Part shown: piece by piece, positions 1 through 7,883 of the stretch
How the letters are laid out: each line of letters begins with the position of its first letter
Position numbering within the stretch: the first letter of the stretch is position 1
Assembly (NCBI GenBank): GCA_903851035.1
Contig: CAINND010000114.1
Location: forward strand, 21,392 to 85,391
Reading direction: 5' to 3'
Origin: an uncultured Acidobacteriota bacterium
GTDB lineage: Bacteria; Acidobacteriota; Terriglobia; Terriglobales; Acidobacteriaceae
Length of the DNA stretch: 64,000 nt
Notes under the pieces: generated by a model
Seen by the model: only the letters and a program-made list of their open reading frames with translations
Databases searched by the model: none
What the model was told of the DNA's origin: nothing
Program-made: the position numbers and the translations under genes

Positions 1-860
1 GCAACCTTGCCCGCTTTGACTTTGCCGTGGAGCAGATGCGCGTGGGCAAGCTGAGCGGTGCCGTGGGCAACGGTGCGCACCTCGATCCCAAATACGAAGA
101 GGCCATCTGCAAGCGCATGGGCCTTGAGGCCGCAGCCGTCAGTTCGCAGGTCATCCAGCGCGACCGCCATGCCTACTATGTGGCCACCCTGGCCACCATC
201 GCTTGCACGCTGGATAAGATCGCCACCGAGGTGCGCCACCTGCAGAAGACCGAGGTGCGCGAGGCGGAAGAGTTCTTCAGCGAGAAGCAGAAGGGCTCCT
301 CGGCCATGCCGCACAAACGCAACCCCATCACCTGCGAGCAGATCAGCGGCCTGGCGCGCGTGATTCGCGGCAACGTTGGCCCGGCCTTTGAGGACGTGGC
401 GCTGTGGCACGAGCGTGACATCTCGCACTCGTCGGTCGAGCGGGTCATTCTGCCGGATTCGACCATCCTGCTGGACTATCTGCTCTCCAAGACGACGAAC
501 CTGATCGACACGCTGCTGGTTTATCCCGAGCGCATGATGCGCAATCTCAACTCCACCGGCGGCTTGGTCTTCAGCGGGCAATTGCTGCTGGATCTGGTCG
601 AGGCCGGTGTGCTGCGCGAACAGGCTTATCGAATCGTGCAGCGCAACGCCATGCAGGCCTGGCGTGAGGAGAAGAACTTCCACGAGTTGGTGCTGGCCGA
701 TCCTGAGATTACCGGGCGGGTTCCGCGCCGCACGCTGCTGCGCGCTTTCGACCTGAAACGCCAGTTGCGCAATGTGGATAAGATCTTCGCGCGCGTTTTT
801 GGGAAGCCGCAATCAAAGCCCACCCATGGCCGCGCATCTAAAGGCAGGAAGCGGAGTTAA
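1..860 (+). CDS. purB: adenylosuccinate lyase, C-terminal part
   Basis: This is the 3' portion of a gene that runs in from the left edge; the reading frame is open from base 3. Adenylosuccinate lyase removes fumarate from SAICAR and from adenylosuccinate in cytoplasmic purine synthesis. The fumarase/aspartase superfamily signature [11 protein letters not shown] lies at about 294-326, on the flexible loop that carries the catalytic serine. It is preceded by the family-typical stretch ending EFFSEKQK. About 286 codons remain of a family usually 430-470 residues long, so roughly the first third is missing. The C-terminus is basic ([12 protein letters not shown]), a small tail beyond the conserved domain. 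dxs follows 107 bp downstream on the same strand. Confidence 0.96.
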   Translation, partial: NLARFDFAVEQMRVGKLSGAVGNGAHLDPKYEEAICKRMGLEAAAVSSQVIQRDRHAYYVATLATIACTLDKIATEVRHLQKTEVREAEEFFSEKQKGSSAMPHKRNPITCEQISGLARVIRGNVGPAFEDVALWHERDISHSSVERVILPDSTILLDYLLSKTTNLIDTLLVYPERMMRNLNSTGGLVFSGQLLLDLVEAGVLREQAYRIVQRNAMQAWREEKNFHELVLADPEITGRVPRRTLLRAFDLKRQLRNVDKIFARVFGKPQSKPTHGRASKGRKRS

Positions 861-967
861 TGACGCTTTTCCCGATGGGAGTTCGTCCCCGGCGGCCTAT
901 CTTTTGTCCGGTTGCCGGGTAAAAGCAGGGCAGCAATCGCTTCCAGGCAGTAACATAGGCATTCAGC

Positions 968-2854
968 ATGACAATGATATTGGATTCGATTCATTCGCCG
1001 GCCGATGTAAAGCGCTTATCGCTGGCCGAGCTGAAGCAGCTTGCCGCGGAGATTCGCAGCGAGCTTATCAACTCGCTGGCGCGCACAGGCGGGCACCTCG
1101 GTCCGAACCTCGGCGTGGTCGAGCTGACCATTGCCATGCACTATGTCTTCAACACGCCGACGGACCACTTCCTCTTCGACGTAAGCCACCAGGCCTATGT
1201 GCATAAGCTGCTCACCGGGCGGCGTGACCGCTTCTCCACCATTCGCACGCCGGGCGGACTGAACGGCTTTATGCTGCGCACCGAGAGCGAGCACGACGCC
1301 TTTGGCGCCGGACACGCCGGCACCGCCCTCTCCGCTGCCTTGGGCATGGCCGTGGCCCGAGACAAGATGGGCGGTACCGAGCACGTGGTCGCACTGGCCG
1401 GCGACGCCGCTTTCACCTGCGGCATCACGCATGAGGCGCTGAACAACATCGCGGCGCAGACCAAGCGGATGATCGTCGTACTCAACGATAACAAGTGGTC
1501 GATAGACAAGAACGTCGGCGCCATCGCCACCTACTTCAATAAGATCGTTACCAGCCCGCAGTACCACCACCTGCACCAGCGCGCGGCGCGCCTGGTGGAA
1601 CGTGTGGGCGGCAACCGCGCGGCCAACATGGCTCGCAAGGCAGAAGAGGCCGCCAAGAGCATGCTGTGGCCCTCCGTCATCTTTGAAGAGTTCGGCATCA
1701 AGTACTACGGCCCGGTGGACGGCCACGATATCGGCGAGTTGATCCGCATCTTCCAGTTCCTGAAAACGCTGGATCGCCCTGTGCTGCTACATGTGCTGAC
1801 GCAGAAAGGCCGCGGCTTTGAACCCGCCGAGGAGAAGCAGAAGAAGTTTCACGGTCTGGGACCCTACGACCCGGAGACAGGTGAAACCAAGCCGCTAGGC
1901 CAGCGCACTTACTCCGAGGTATTTGCCGACACTACGGCCAAGCTCGCCACGGAGAACGACAAGATCATTGCCATCACGGCCGCCATGCCCAATGGCACGG
2001 CCCTGGATCGCTTCCGCGCCATTCATCCCGGCAAATATTTTGACGTGGGCATCGCCGAGGAACATGCCGTGCTTTTCGCCGCCGGATTGGCCGCGCGCGG
2101 CATGAAGCCCTTTGTCGCCATCTACAGCACGTTTTTGCAGCGTGGCTTCGATCAGATTGTTCACGACGTCTGCCTGCAGAATCTACCCGTCGTCTTCTGC
2201 ATGGATCGCGGCGGACTGAGCGGCGACGACGGCCCCACGCATCACGGCCTCTTCGACATCAGCTACCTGCGCGGCATTCCCAACATCATCCATATGAGTC
2301 CGAAGGATGAGGACGAGTTGGCGGACATGCTCTACACCGCCATGCTTCACCCCGGCCCGGTGGCCATTCGCTATCCGCGCGGAATCGGCCCCGGCACGGC
2401 GGTCAAGGAGCAGCCCGTAGCCATTGAGACTGGCAAGGCCGAGGTCATCGAGCAAAGCGAGAGTGCGCGAGTCTCCATCTTCTCCCTGGGCAACATGTTG
2501 CCTGTGGCGCAGGAACTCCGCCAGTTGCTCGCCGCGGAAGGCATCGCCGCTTCCGTCATCAACGCCCGCTTTGCCAAACCGCTTGATGTGGAGATGATCC
2601 TTCGCTACGCCGCCTCCTCCGAGGTGCTGGTGACGATGGAAGATCATGCCCTGGCCGGAGGCTTTGGCAGCGCCGTGCTGGAGGAGTTGAACCGCGCCGG
2701 GCTGGCTACTCCTGTTGTGCGCATCGGCTGGCCCGACAATTTCATTGAGCACGGCAAGCCCGAAGATCTGCGCCGCAAGTACGGGTTGACGGCCCCGGAG
2801 GCCATGGAGCGGCTGCGCCAGCACCTCGGCATCACAGTTTCGTCTTCTCTTTAA
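968..2854 (+). CDS. dxs: 1-deoxy-D-xylulose-5-phosphate synthase (divergent clade)
   Basis: The enzyme condenses pyruvate and glyceraldehyde 3-phosphate using thiamine diphosphate, the first step of the MEP isoprenoid pathway. The length, 628 residues, is normal. Visible family landmarks are DVSHQAYVHKLLTGR (71-85), the ThDP region GDAAFTCGITHEALNN (145-160) with VLNDNKWSID (171-180), YYGPVDGHD, and the transketolase-type pyrimidine domain with GIAEEHAV and FLQRGFDQ. The canonical GDG of the ThDP motif reads GDA here and the usual DVGHQ reads DVSHQ, so this belongs to a variant DXS group rather than the E. coli type. The ATG at 968 has only a weak ribosome site; a second in-frame ATG lies at 974. 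Confidence 0.93.
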   Translation: MTMILDSIHSPADVKRLSLAELKQLAAEIRSELINSLARTGGHLGPNLGVVELTIAMHYVFNTPTDHFLFDVSHQAYVHKLLTGRRDRFSTIRTPGGLNGFMLRTESEHDAFGAGHAGTALSAALGMAVARDKMGGTEHVVALAGDAAFTCGITHEALNNIAAQTKRMIVVLNDNKWSIDKNVGAIATYFNKIVTSPQYHHLHQRAARLVERVGGNRAANMARKAEEAAKSMLWPSVIFEEFGIKYYGPVDGHDIGELIRIFQFLKTLDRPVLLHVLTQKGRGFEPAEEKQKKFHGLGPYDPETGETKPLGQRTYSEVFADTTAKLATENDKIIAITAAMPNGTALDRFRAIHPGKYFDVGIAEEHAVLFAAGLAARGMKPFVAIYSTFLQRGFDQIVHDVCLQNLPVVFCMDRGGLSGDDGPTHHGLFDISYLRGIPNIIHMSPKDEDELADMLYTAMLHPGPVAIRYPRGIGPGTAVKEQPVAIETGKAEVIEQSESARVSIFSLGNMLPVAQELRQLLAAEGIAASVINARFAKPLDVEMILRYAASSEVLVTMEDHALAGGFGSAVLEELNRAGLATPVVRIGWPDNFIEHGKPEDLRRKYGLTAPEAMERLRQHLGITVSSSL

Positions 2855-2859
2855 TTTTC

Positions 2860-2890
2860 TTGACGATCCGTACCGATCGGTACATATAAT
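2860..2890 (+). promoter_or_regulatory. promoter of the TetR/DHA2 efflux operon
   Basis: A -35-like TTGACG (2860-2865) and a perfect TATAAT (2885-2890) are separated by 19 bp. Operator O1 fills the spacer, so a bound repressor would occlude RNA polymerase. The expected start site is near 2897, about 30 nt before the TetR ATG. Confidence 0.65.
2870..2883. promoter_or_regulatory. palindromic operator O1
   Basis: GTACCGATCGGTAC is a perfect 14-bp palindrome lying between the -35 and -10 boxes. Size, symmetry and position directly before a TetR gene fit an autoregulatory TetR operator. Confidence 0.7.
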
Positions 2891-2906
2891 ATTCACAGTA
2901 ATAACT

Positions 2907-2920
2907 GTACCGATTGGTAC
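2907..2920. promoter_or_regulatory. palindromic operator O2
   Basis: GTACCGATTGGTAC matches O1 at 13 of 14 positions. Its centre is 37 bp downstream of the O1 centre, about 3.5 helical turns. It lies in the presumed leader, six bases before the TetR start codon. Confidence 0.65.
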
Positions 2921-2926
2921 ACTTTT

Positions 2927-3589
2927 ATGGCTGCAATCATCAAGACGAGTGCCGCGCGCCCCAAGCCTGGAAGAGGCCGCCCACGGCTGACCGACGCTGA
3001 GAGTTATCGCCGCGCCGTTCTGGAGGCGACCGCCGCGGTCTTCCTCGAGCGGGGCTACCAGAAGGCCAGCACCAACGAGATTGCCCGCCGCGCCAAGACC
3101 AGCAAGCAGACGCTCTACGCGCTTTATCCCACCAAGGCCGAACTCTTCGTCGCCGTCATCACCATGCACATGGAGAGGCTGTTCGCGCGGCATGAGTACT
3201 TCATCGCCAGCGACGAACCGCCGCGCCAGGTGCTTACCGACATGGGACGCATGGTGCTTGGCATGTTCCGCTCGCGGGAGTTTCTGGCCCTTTATCGCAT
3301 CATGGTGGCCGAGGTGAACGACTTCCCCGAGGTCTGCCTTCGCCTTTGGCGCGAGTGCCGTGACCGCGGCTACGGCCTGCTCACCGAGTATCTGCGCAAA
3401 TGCCGCATCGGCGGCCCCAGCTATCGCAAGTCGGCCGAGCAGTTCATCTCGCTCATCCTCGGCGACTTCGTGCTCAACGCCATGCTTGATCCCGGCCTCA
3501 CCCTCAGCAATCGCGCCGTGGACGAGCGCGTCACCGAGTCTGTTGCCATCTTCCTTCAATTGCACCGGGGACCCGCAAGGCGGAGATAG
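2927..3589 (+). CDS. TetR/AcrR family repressor of adjacent efflux pump
   Basis: A 220-residue TetR-type regulator. An N-terminal basic arm (KPGRGRPRLTDAE) precedes the helix-turn-helix around residues 45-70 (STNEIARRAKTSKQTLYALY). The remaining helical C-terminal domain is the presumed ligand and dimerisation region. The start ATG is only six bases past operator O2 and has no clear Shine-Dalgarno sequence. The stop codon is 12 bp before an EmrB/QacA-like transporter gene, so the two are almost certainly cotranscribed. I infer that it represses its own operon through the two palindromes upstream and releases on binding a transported drug-like compound. The ligand is unknown. Confidence 0.9.
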   Translation: MAAIIKTSAARPKPGRGRPRLTDAESYRRAVLEATAAVFLERGYQKASTNEIARRAKTSKQTLYALYPTKAELFVAVITMHMERLFARHEYFIASDEPPRQVLTDMGRMVLGMFRSREFLALYRIMVAEVNDFPEVCLRLWRECRDRGYGLLTEYLRKCRIGGPSYRKSAEQFISLILGDFVLNAMLDPGLTLSNRAVDERVTESVAIFLQLHRGPARRR

Positions 3590-3601
3590 GAACAGGCAAG
3601 C

Positions 3602-5185
3602 ATGGGCTCGGCAATTTCAGTGCAGGAGATGCAGGAGAACGCCCGCTGGCGCCCGGCGATGAATCCCTGGATCATCGCCATCTCGGTCATCGTGCCCACA
3701 TTCATGGAAGTGCTGGACACGACGATTGCCAACGTCGCGCTCACCCACATTGCAGGCAGCATGTCGGCCTCCTACTCGGAGGCGACCTGGGTGCTCACCT
3801 CCTACCTGATCTCCAATGCCGTCGTATTGCCGCTTACGGCATGGCTGGGCAACCGCTTCCAGCGCAAGCGTTTTCTGCTGATTTGCATCTTCGTCTTCAC
3901 CGTGTCGTCACTGCTGTGCGGGCTGGCCGTAAGCCTGCCTATGCTGCTCGCCATGCGCATCATCCAGGGCCTGGGCGGCGGAGGCCTTGCCCCCATTTCG
4001 CAGGCCATTCTCATGGAGAGCTTTCCTCCCAACAAGCAGGGCGCGGCCAATGCTCTCTTCGGACTGGGTGTGGTGGTGGCCCCGGTTGTGGGGCCGATCC
4101 TGGGCGGCTGGCTGACCGACAATTACAGTTGGCGCTGGATTTTCTACATCAATATTCCACTGGGTGCGCTGGCCATGTGGGCGGTGCAGAAAACGGTGGA
4201 GGATCCCCCCTGGGTTCGTGACTCTGATCCCGGACCTCTGGATGGCATTGGCTTTGCCGCGCTTGCCCTGTGGCTGGGTTGCCAGGAGATATTCCTCGAC
4301 AAGGGTCAGGAGAACGACTGGTTTGCCTCCGGCTTCATCCGCTGGATGGCTGTGCTGGCCGTCATTGGCTTTGTTATCTTTGTGGCCCGTGAGTTGAAGG
4401 CGGAAAAGCCGATGGTGGATCTGCGCATCTTTCGCCATCGCAACTTCGCAGTCGGCACCGTGCTGATGTTCTTCACCACGTTTCTGCTGTACGCGATTGG
4501 ACTGATCACGCCGCAATTTTTACAGCAGATGATGGGCTATTCGGCAATGGCCGCCGGTCTCATCACATCGCCGCTCGGGCTGGGCGCCATGATCAGCATG
4601 ATTTTGGTTGGCCAGCTAGTGATGCGCATGGATCAGCGGCTGATTATCGTCTTTGGATTTTTAATCTTTGGCTACGCGGCATTGCGGCTCTCCGGCATGA
4701 ACCTGGCGATTGCGCCGAGCGCCGTCCTCTGGCCGCAGATTCTGGCCGGCTCGGCCATTGGCTTCCTCTTCGTTCCCATCAACGTTTCCGGCACGGCGCC
4801 GCTGCGGCGCGACGAGATGGGCTCGGCGACCGGCATGTTGAACCTGGTGCGTAATGTCGGTGGCAGTGTGGGCATCGCCATGGTCAGTACTATGATCGCC
4901 CGCCGCAGCCAGGTGCACCAGAGCACGCTGGTAGCCTCCCTCACGCCGGGCAACATACGGTTACTGCGCCAGGTCAGCGGCGTGCACGGTTACCTGTCTC
5001 TTCATATGCCGGCCAGCAGCGGCAGCCTGAACACAACCCTCGGACTGCTCTACCGCCAGGTGCAGCAGCAGGCCTATCTTTTGGCCTTTATGAATGTGTA
5101 CTACGGGCTGGCGATGCTGAGCTTCTGCTCCGTGCTGCTTGTGCTGCTGCTGCGCAGGGCGCGCGGTGCGAAAGTTTCTCTCTAG
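3602..5185 (+). CDS. DHA2 family (EmrB/QacA-like) drug:H+ antiporter
   Basis: A 527-residue inner-membrane protein with the about 14 hydrophobic segments expected of the DHA2 branch of the major facilitator superfamily. It begins with the typical MEVLDTTIANVAL motif, followed by WVLTSYLISNAV and then WLGNRFQRKR after the second helix. The helix-4/5 region GLGGGGLAPISQAI and antiporter motif C (GVVVAPVVGPILGGWLTD) are both visible. It presumably expels hydrophobic toxic compounds using the proton gradient. No EmrA-type membrane fusion partner lies next to it. A purine-rich ribosome site (AGGAA) overlaps the end of the TetR gene. It is the effector gene of the TetR-controlled operon. Confidence 0.93.
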   Translation: MGSAISVQEMQENARWRPAMNPWIIAISVIVPTFMEVLDTTIANVALTHIAGSMSASYSEATWVLTSYLISNAVVLPLTAWLGNRFQRKRFLLICIFVFTVSSLLCGLAVSLPMLLAMRIIQGLGGGGLAPISQAILMESFPPNKQGAANALFGLGVVVAPVVGPILGGWLTDNYSWRWIFYINIPLGALAMWAVQKTVEDPPWVRDSDPGPLDGIGFAALALWLGCQEIFLDKGQENDWFASGFIRWMAVLAVIGFVIFVARELKAEKPMVDLRIFRHRNFAVGTVLMFFTTFLLYAIGLITPQFLQQMMGYSAMAAGLITSPLGLGAMISMILVGQLVMRMDQRLIIVFGFLIFGYAALRLSGMNLAIAPSAVLWPQILAGSAIGFLFVPINVSGTAPLRRDEMGSATGMLNLVRNVGGSVGIAMVSTMIARRSQVHQSTLVASLTPGNIRLLRQVSGVHGYLSLHMPASSGSLNTTLGLLYRQVQQQAYLLAFMNVYYGLAMLSFCSVLLVLLLRRARGAKVSL

Positions 5186-5257
5186 GCCGACCCTCATTCT
5201 TCCGCCGCACCGATGCTTTGTTGGATGCGACATCTTCCCTGCTCCCGCGTAATCGTC

Positions 5258-5285
5258 TTGCAGCCTTTACTGCAACGCATATAAT
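5258..5285 (+). promoter_or_regulatory. sigma70-type promoter for 2H phosphoesterase
   Basis: TTGCAG (5258-5263), a 16-bp spacer and a perfect TATAAT (5280-5285). Transcription should begin near 5291-5293, only about six bases before the ATG at 5298, so the message would be nearly leaderless. Confidence 0.6.
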
Positions 5286-5297
5286 GATTGAGTTTGT

Positions 5298-5846
5298 ATG
5301 CCGTCTGACTCGAGTCCTGTTCAATACGCGCTGGTCGCTTATATCAAGAGCGAAGTGGGAGAGTTCGTCGATGGGCTCCGGCGAGAGCTTCATCCCGAGC
5401 ATGCGCACCTGCCTACCCATCTGACGATTCTGCCTCCGCGCCCGCTGCATGGCAGCGAGGAGGAAGCTGTGGCCATGCTGCTCCAAACCAGCGCGCCGGT
5501 TGCACCCTTCCAGGTCGAGCTTGGCGATGTAGAGAGTTTCCTGCCGGTAACGCCAACGGTCTTCATTCGCGTGGCGCACTCCGGCTACCGCATGCGAGAG
5601 TTGCATGACCTTTTGAACCGCGGGCCGCTCTGTTATACCGAGCCGCTGCCCTACATGCCGCACGTCACCGTAGCCAAGCTGGACACCCCGGAGCGTGCCG
5701 CCGAGGTGCTGGCCAGCAGCAAGCAGCTCTGGGAGCACTTCCAGGGACCGCATCGCGTTTTGATTGACCGCCTGAGTTTTGTGCGTGGCTGCGGCCACCA
5801 GTGGATTGATCTCTCTGAGATACCCCTCTCCGCCACGCCGCGCTAA
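5298..5846 (+). CDS. 2'-5' RNA ligase / 2H phosphoesterase family protein
   Basis: A 182-residue cytoplasmic protein of the LigT/2H fold. Both catalytic H-x-T motifs are visible: HLTILPPRP near residue 42 and HVTVAKL near residue 120. These histidine-threonine pairs act on 2',3'-cyclic phosphates or 2'-5' bonds in RNA. Relatives include the RNA 2',3'-cyclic phosphodiesterase ThpR and eukaryotic cyclic phosphodiesterases; the substrate here cannot be told. It stands alone, with its own near-leaderless promoter, downstream of the efflux operon. The start at 5298 is the only ATG consistent with domain length. Confidence 0.82.
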   Translation: MPSDSSPVQYALVAYIKSEVGEFVDGLRRELHPEHAHLPTHLTILPPRPLHGSEEEAVAMLLQTSAPVAPFQVELGDVESFLPVTPTVFIRVAHSGYRMRELHDLLNRGPLCYTEPLPYMPHVTVAKLDTPERAAEVLASSKQLWEHFQGPHRVLIDRLSFVRGCGHQWIDLSEIPLSATPR

Positions 5847-6061
5847 GTCCGCTTCTCTCTGAATTTTCTCTTTATCGGACCGTCGCACTCCAACCGTACA
5901 TGACCCTATGCCGAGCAGTTTAGGCCAAGGTTACGTTGCCATCCTCGGGCTTTGACCGCCTAATGAGATGAGGCGCACTGTCATCTGAGGATGTCGGTTG
6001 CTCCGAACCTTCCCGCCGCGGATGATTCCGCGTCTTTGGGATGCGAAGCGACGAGGTGCTT

Positions 6062-7336
6062 ATGCAGATCACGGTCTATGGCGCAGGATACCTTGGTACC
6101 GTCCTCTCCGCCTGCCTTGCCGACTTTGGAACGCCTGTGGTCTGCTGCGACGCGGAACATGAGAAAGTCCGCGCCCTCGCCCAGGGACAGATTCCTTTTT
6201 ACGAGAAGAACCTGGAAGAGATCATCGTCCGCAACGTGCGCTCCGGAAGGCTGGCTTATTCCACCGAAATCGAGACGCAGGTCGCGCGCTCGCAGGTAAT
6301 CTATCTGGCGCAGGATGATCCCGCAGAAAGCGAATCGCGCGCCCTGAAGCTGGCCGCCATGGCGCCAGCGGGCAGCATTCTGCTGATCAGCACGCCGGCA
6401 CCGGTGGGCACGGCTACACGCATCGCCATGAAGGTGAGCGCGCTGGGACATGACGTCAGCGTCATCTCGCATCCCGTCCTGCTCACCGAAGGCTGTGCCG
6501 TGGAGGACTTCAACCAGCCCGACCGGTTGCTCTTCGGCACCAGCGCGCTCGATGCAATCGCGCAGTTGAAAATTCTCTATCGCCCGCTGGTCATGCGCGG
6601 CACGCCGGTCATCGTCACCAGCCGGGAGACGGCGGAGTTGGTGCGCGAAGCCTCGACGGCCTTTGTGGCCACTAAAATTTCGTTTATCAATGAGATGGCG
6701 GCGCTTTGTGAGCAGGTGGAGGCCGATGCCTGTGACCTGTCGCTCGCACTTGGCCTGGATAAGCGCATCGGCCCGCGCTGCCTGCAGGCAGGTATCGGCC
6801 TGGGTGGGACATTTGTGGAAAGCAACATTGCCAGCCTGAGCGCGCTGGCACAGCGCAAGGGCATGCAGCTCAAGATGCTGGCCGCGGCACAGGCCGTCAA
6901 CCAGCAGCATGCCGAACGCACCATGATGAAGATTGCCAGCGTCATACCGAATCTGCGCGACAAACGTGTGGGGTTGCTGGGCCTGGCCGTCAAACCGCAT
7001 ACCAGTTCGGTGATCGGCTCCTCCAGCGTGGCACTGGCCCGGCAGTTGGCAAAGAACGGCGCCAGCGTGCGCGCCTACGATCCCTTTGCCATGTCGGAGG
7101 CCGGCACGGAGTTGAATCAGCTCGTCGCGCTCTGCGACTCCGCTTACACGGCCGCCGAGGGCGTGGATGCCCTGGTGCTCGCCACCGGCTGGCCGGAGTT
7201 CCGCAGCCTGGACTTTGCCCGTATGAAAAGCATCCTGCGCCGCCCGCTCATCGTGGACACCAAGAACCTCCTCGACGGCAACCGCCTGCGCGGCATGGGC
7301 TTTGAATATTTAGGAATTGGGCGCGCCAACGCCTGA
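6062..7336 (+). CDS. UDP-glucose/GDP-mannose dehydrogenase-like protein lacking catalytic residues
   Basis: A 424-residue protein with the full three-part architecture of nucleotide-sugar dehydrogenases: N-terminal NAD domain (YGAGYLGTVL, residues 6-15), central helix (ATKISFINEMA) and C-terminal UDP-binding domain with KPHTSSVIGSSS and LATGWPEF. The start at 6062 is preferred over the ATG at 6041 because GAGGTG lies just upstream and the Rossmann strand starts at once. The family signature G-G-S-C-F-P-K-D, carrying the catalytic cysteine, reads GGTFVESN (248-255), so the cysteine is Phe. The general Lys and Asn of the second site are Arg195 and Thr199. The first catalytic Glu of PEFLREG is lost (HPVLLTEG). 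It is intact and long, so it is probably a binding or regulatory paralogue rather than a decaying gene. Confidence 0.85.
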   Translation: MQITVYGAGYLGTVLSACLADFGTPVVCCDAEHEKVRALAQGQIPFYEKNLEEIIVRNVRSGRLAYSTEIETQVARSQVIYLAQDDPAESESRALKLAAMAPAGSILLISTPAPVGTATRIAMKVSALGHDVSVISHPVLLTEGCAVEDFNQPDRLLFGTSALDAIAQLKILYRPLVMRGTPVIVTSRETAELVREASTAFVATKISFINEMAALCEQVEADACDLSLALGLDKRIGPRCLQAGIGLGGTFVESNIASLSALAQRKGMQLKMLAAAQAVNQQHAERTMMKIASVIPNLRDKRVGLLGLAVKPHTSSVIGSSSVALARQLAKNGASVRAYDPFAMSEAGTELNQLVALCDSAYTAAEGVDALVLATGWPEFRSLDFARMKSILRRPLIVDTKNLLDGNRLRGMGFEYLGIGRANA

Positions 7337-7483
7337 TAGTCAAACAGCAGATGGAAGCAACTCCTGTGGCGCTGGCCCGGAATTTACCTCCGGGCCGTTT
7401 TTTGCGCTGCGCCGTAGCACACCCCCGGAAACAGCGAAAATCCACAGCCGGCATGCACACGTAGCAGCAGGCCTCTACGAGTC

Positions 7484-7492
7484 TGTTATAAT
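7484..7492 (+). promoter_or_regulatory. extended -10 promoter of tRNA-His
   Basis: TGTTATAAT is an extended -10 element (TG-N-TATAAT) ending 15 bp before the tRNA. No good -35 box is visible, which fits the extended -10 class. Confidence 0.55.
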
Positions 7493-7507
7493 CAGAGACG
7501 GTTTCAC

Positions 7508-7583
7508 GGTGGGTATAGTTCAATGGTGGAACGCCGGTCTGTGGCACCGGATGGTGTGGGTTCGAGTCCCACTACCCACCCCA
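7508..7583 (+). tRNA. tRNA-His (GTG)
   Basis: The acceptor stem pairs 7509-7515 with 7573-7579. The histidine-specific extra G at -1 (7508) pairs with C73 (7580). The anticodon loop CTGTGGC places GTG at 7541-7543. The T-arm contains GGTTCGAGTCC, and CCA is encoded at 7581-7583. Confidence 0.97.
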
Positions 7584-7648
7584 ACAAACCTTTCTATTTT
7601 CAACGAATTACAAAACAAACTGTTGAATGAACCAAATGTAAGCCAAAC

Positions 7649-7673
7649 AAAACCCCCTGATCAGGGGGTTTTT
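7649..7673 (+). terminator. intrinsic terminator after tRNA-His
   Basis: AAAACCCCCTGA and TCAGGGGGTTTT form a perfect palindrome followed by T-rich sequence. The rest of 7584-7883 holds no supported gene. Confidence 0.85.
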
Positions 7674-7883
7674 GCTGCCTGGGCCTTTCTAGGCGCTCAT
7701 GAGATTTGCAGGCATCCACCTATCCCCACACCCCCCGGGACGGCCACACGCCTGTTTATGAGCCACTAAACCACTACCGTGGAATCACACGGCCAATCGG
7801 TGGTTTGTATTTCAGCAACAAGTGTGGGGCTTTTAGAACTCCAAAAAGATGGGCGCAGGTTTGATGCCCGGATGGTTACATAT

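Noticed and set aside
2183..3565. 460-codon minus-strand frame over dxs and the TetR gene
   Set aside because: It spans two clear plus-strand genes and their operators and shows no recognisable domain.
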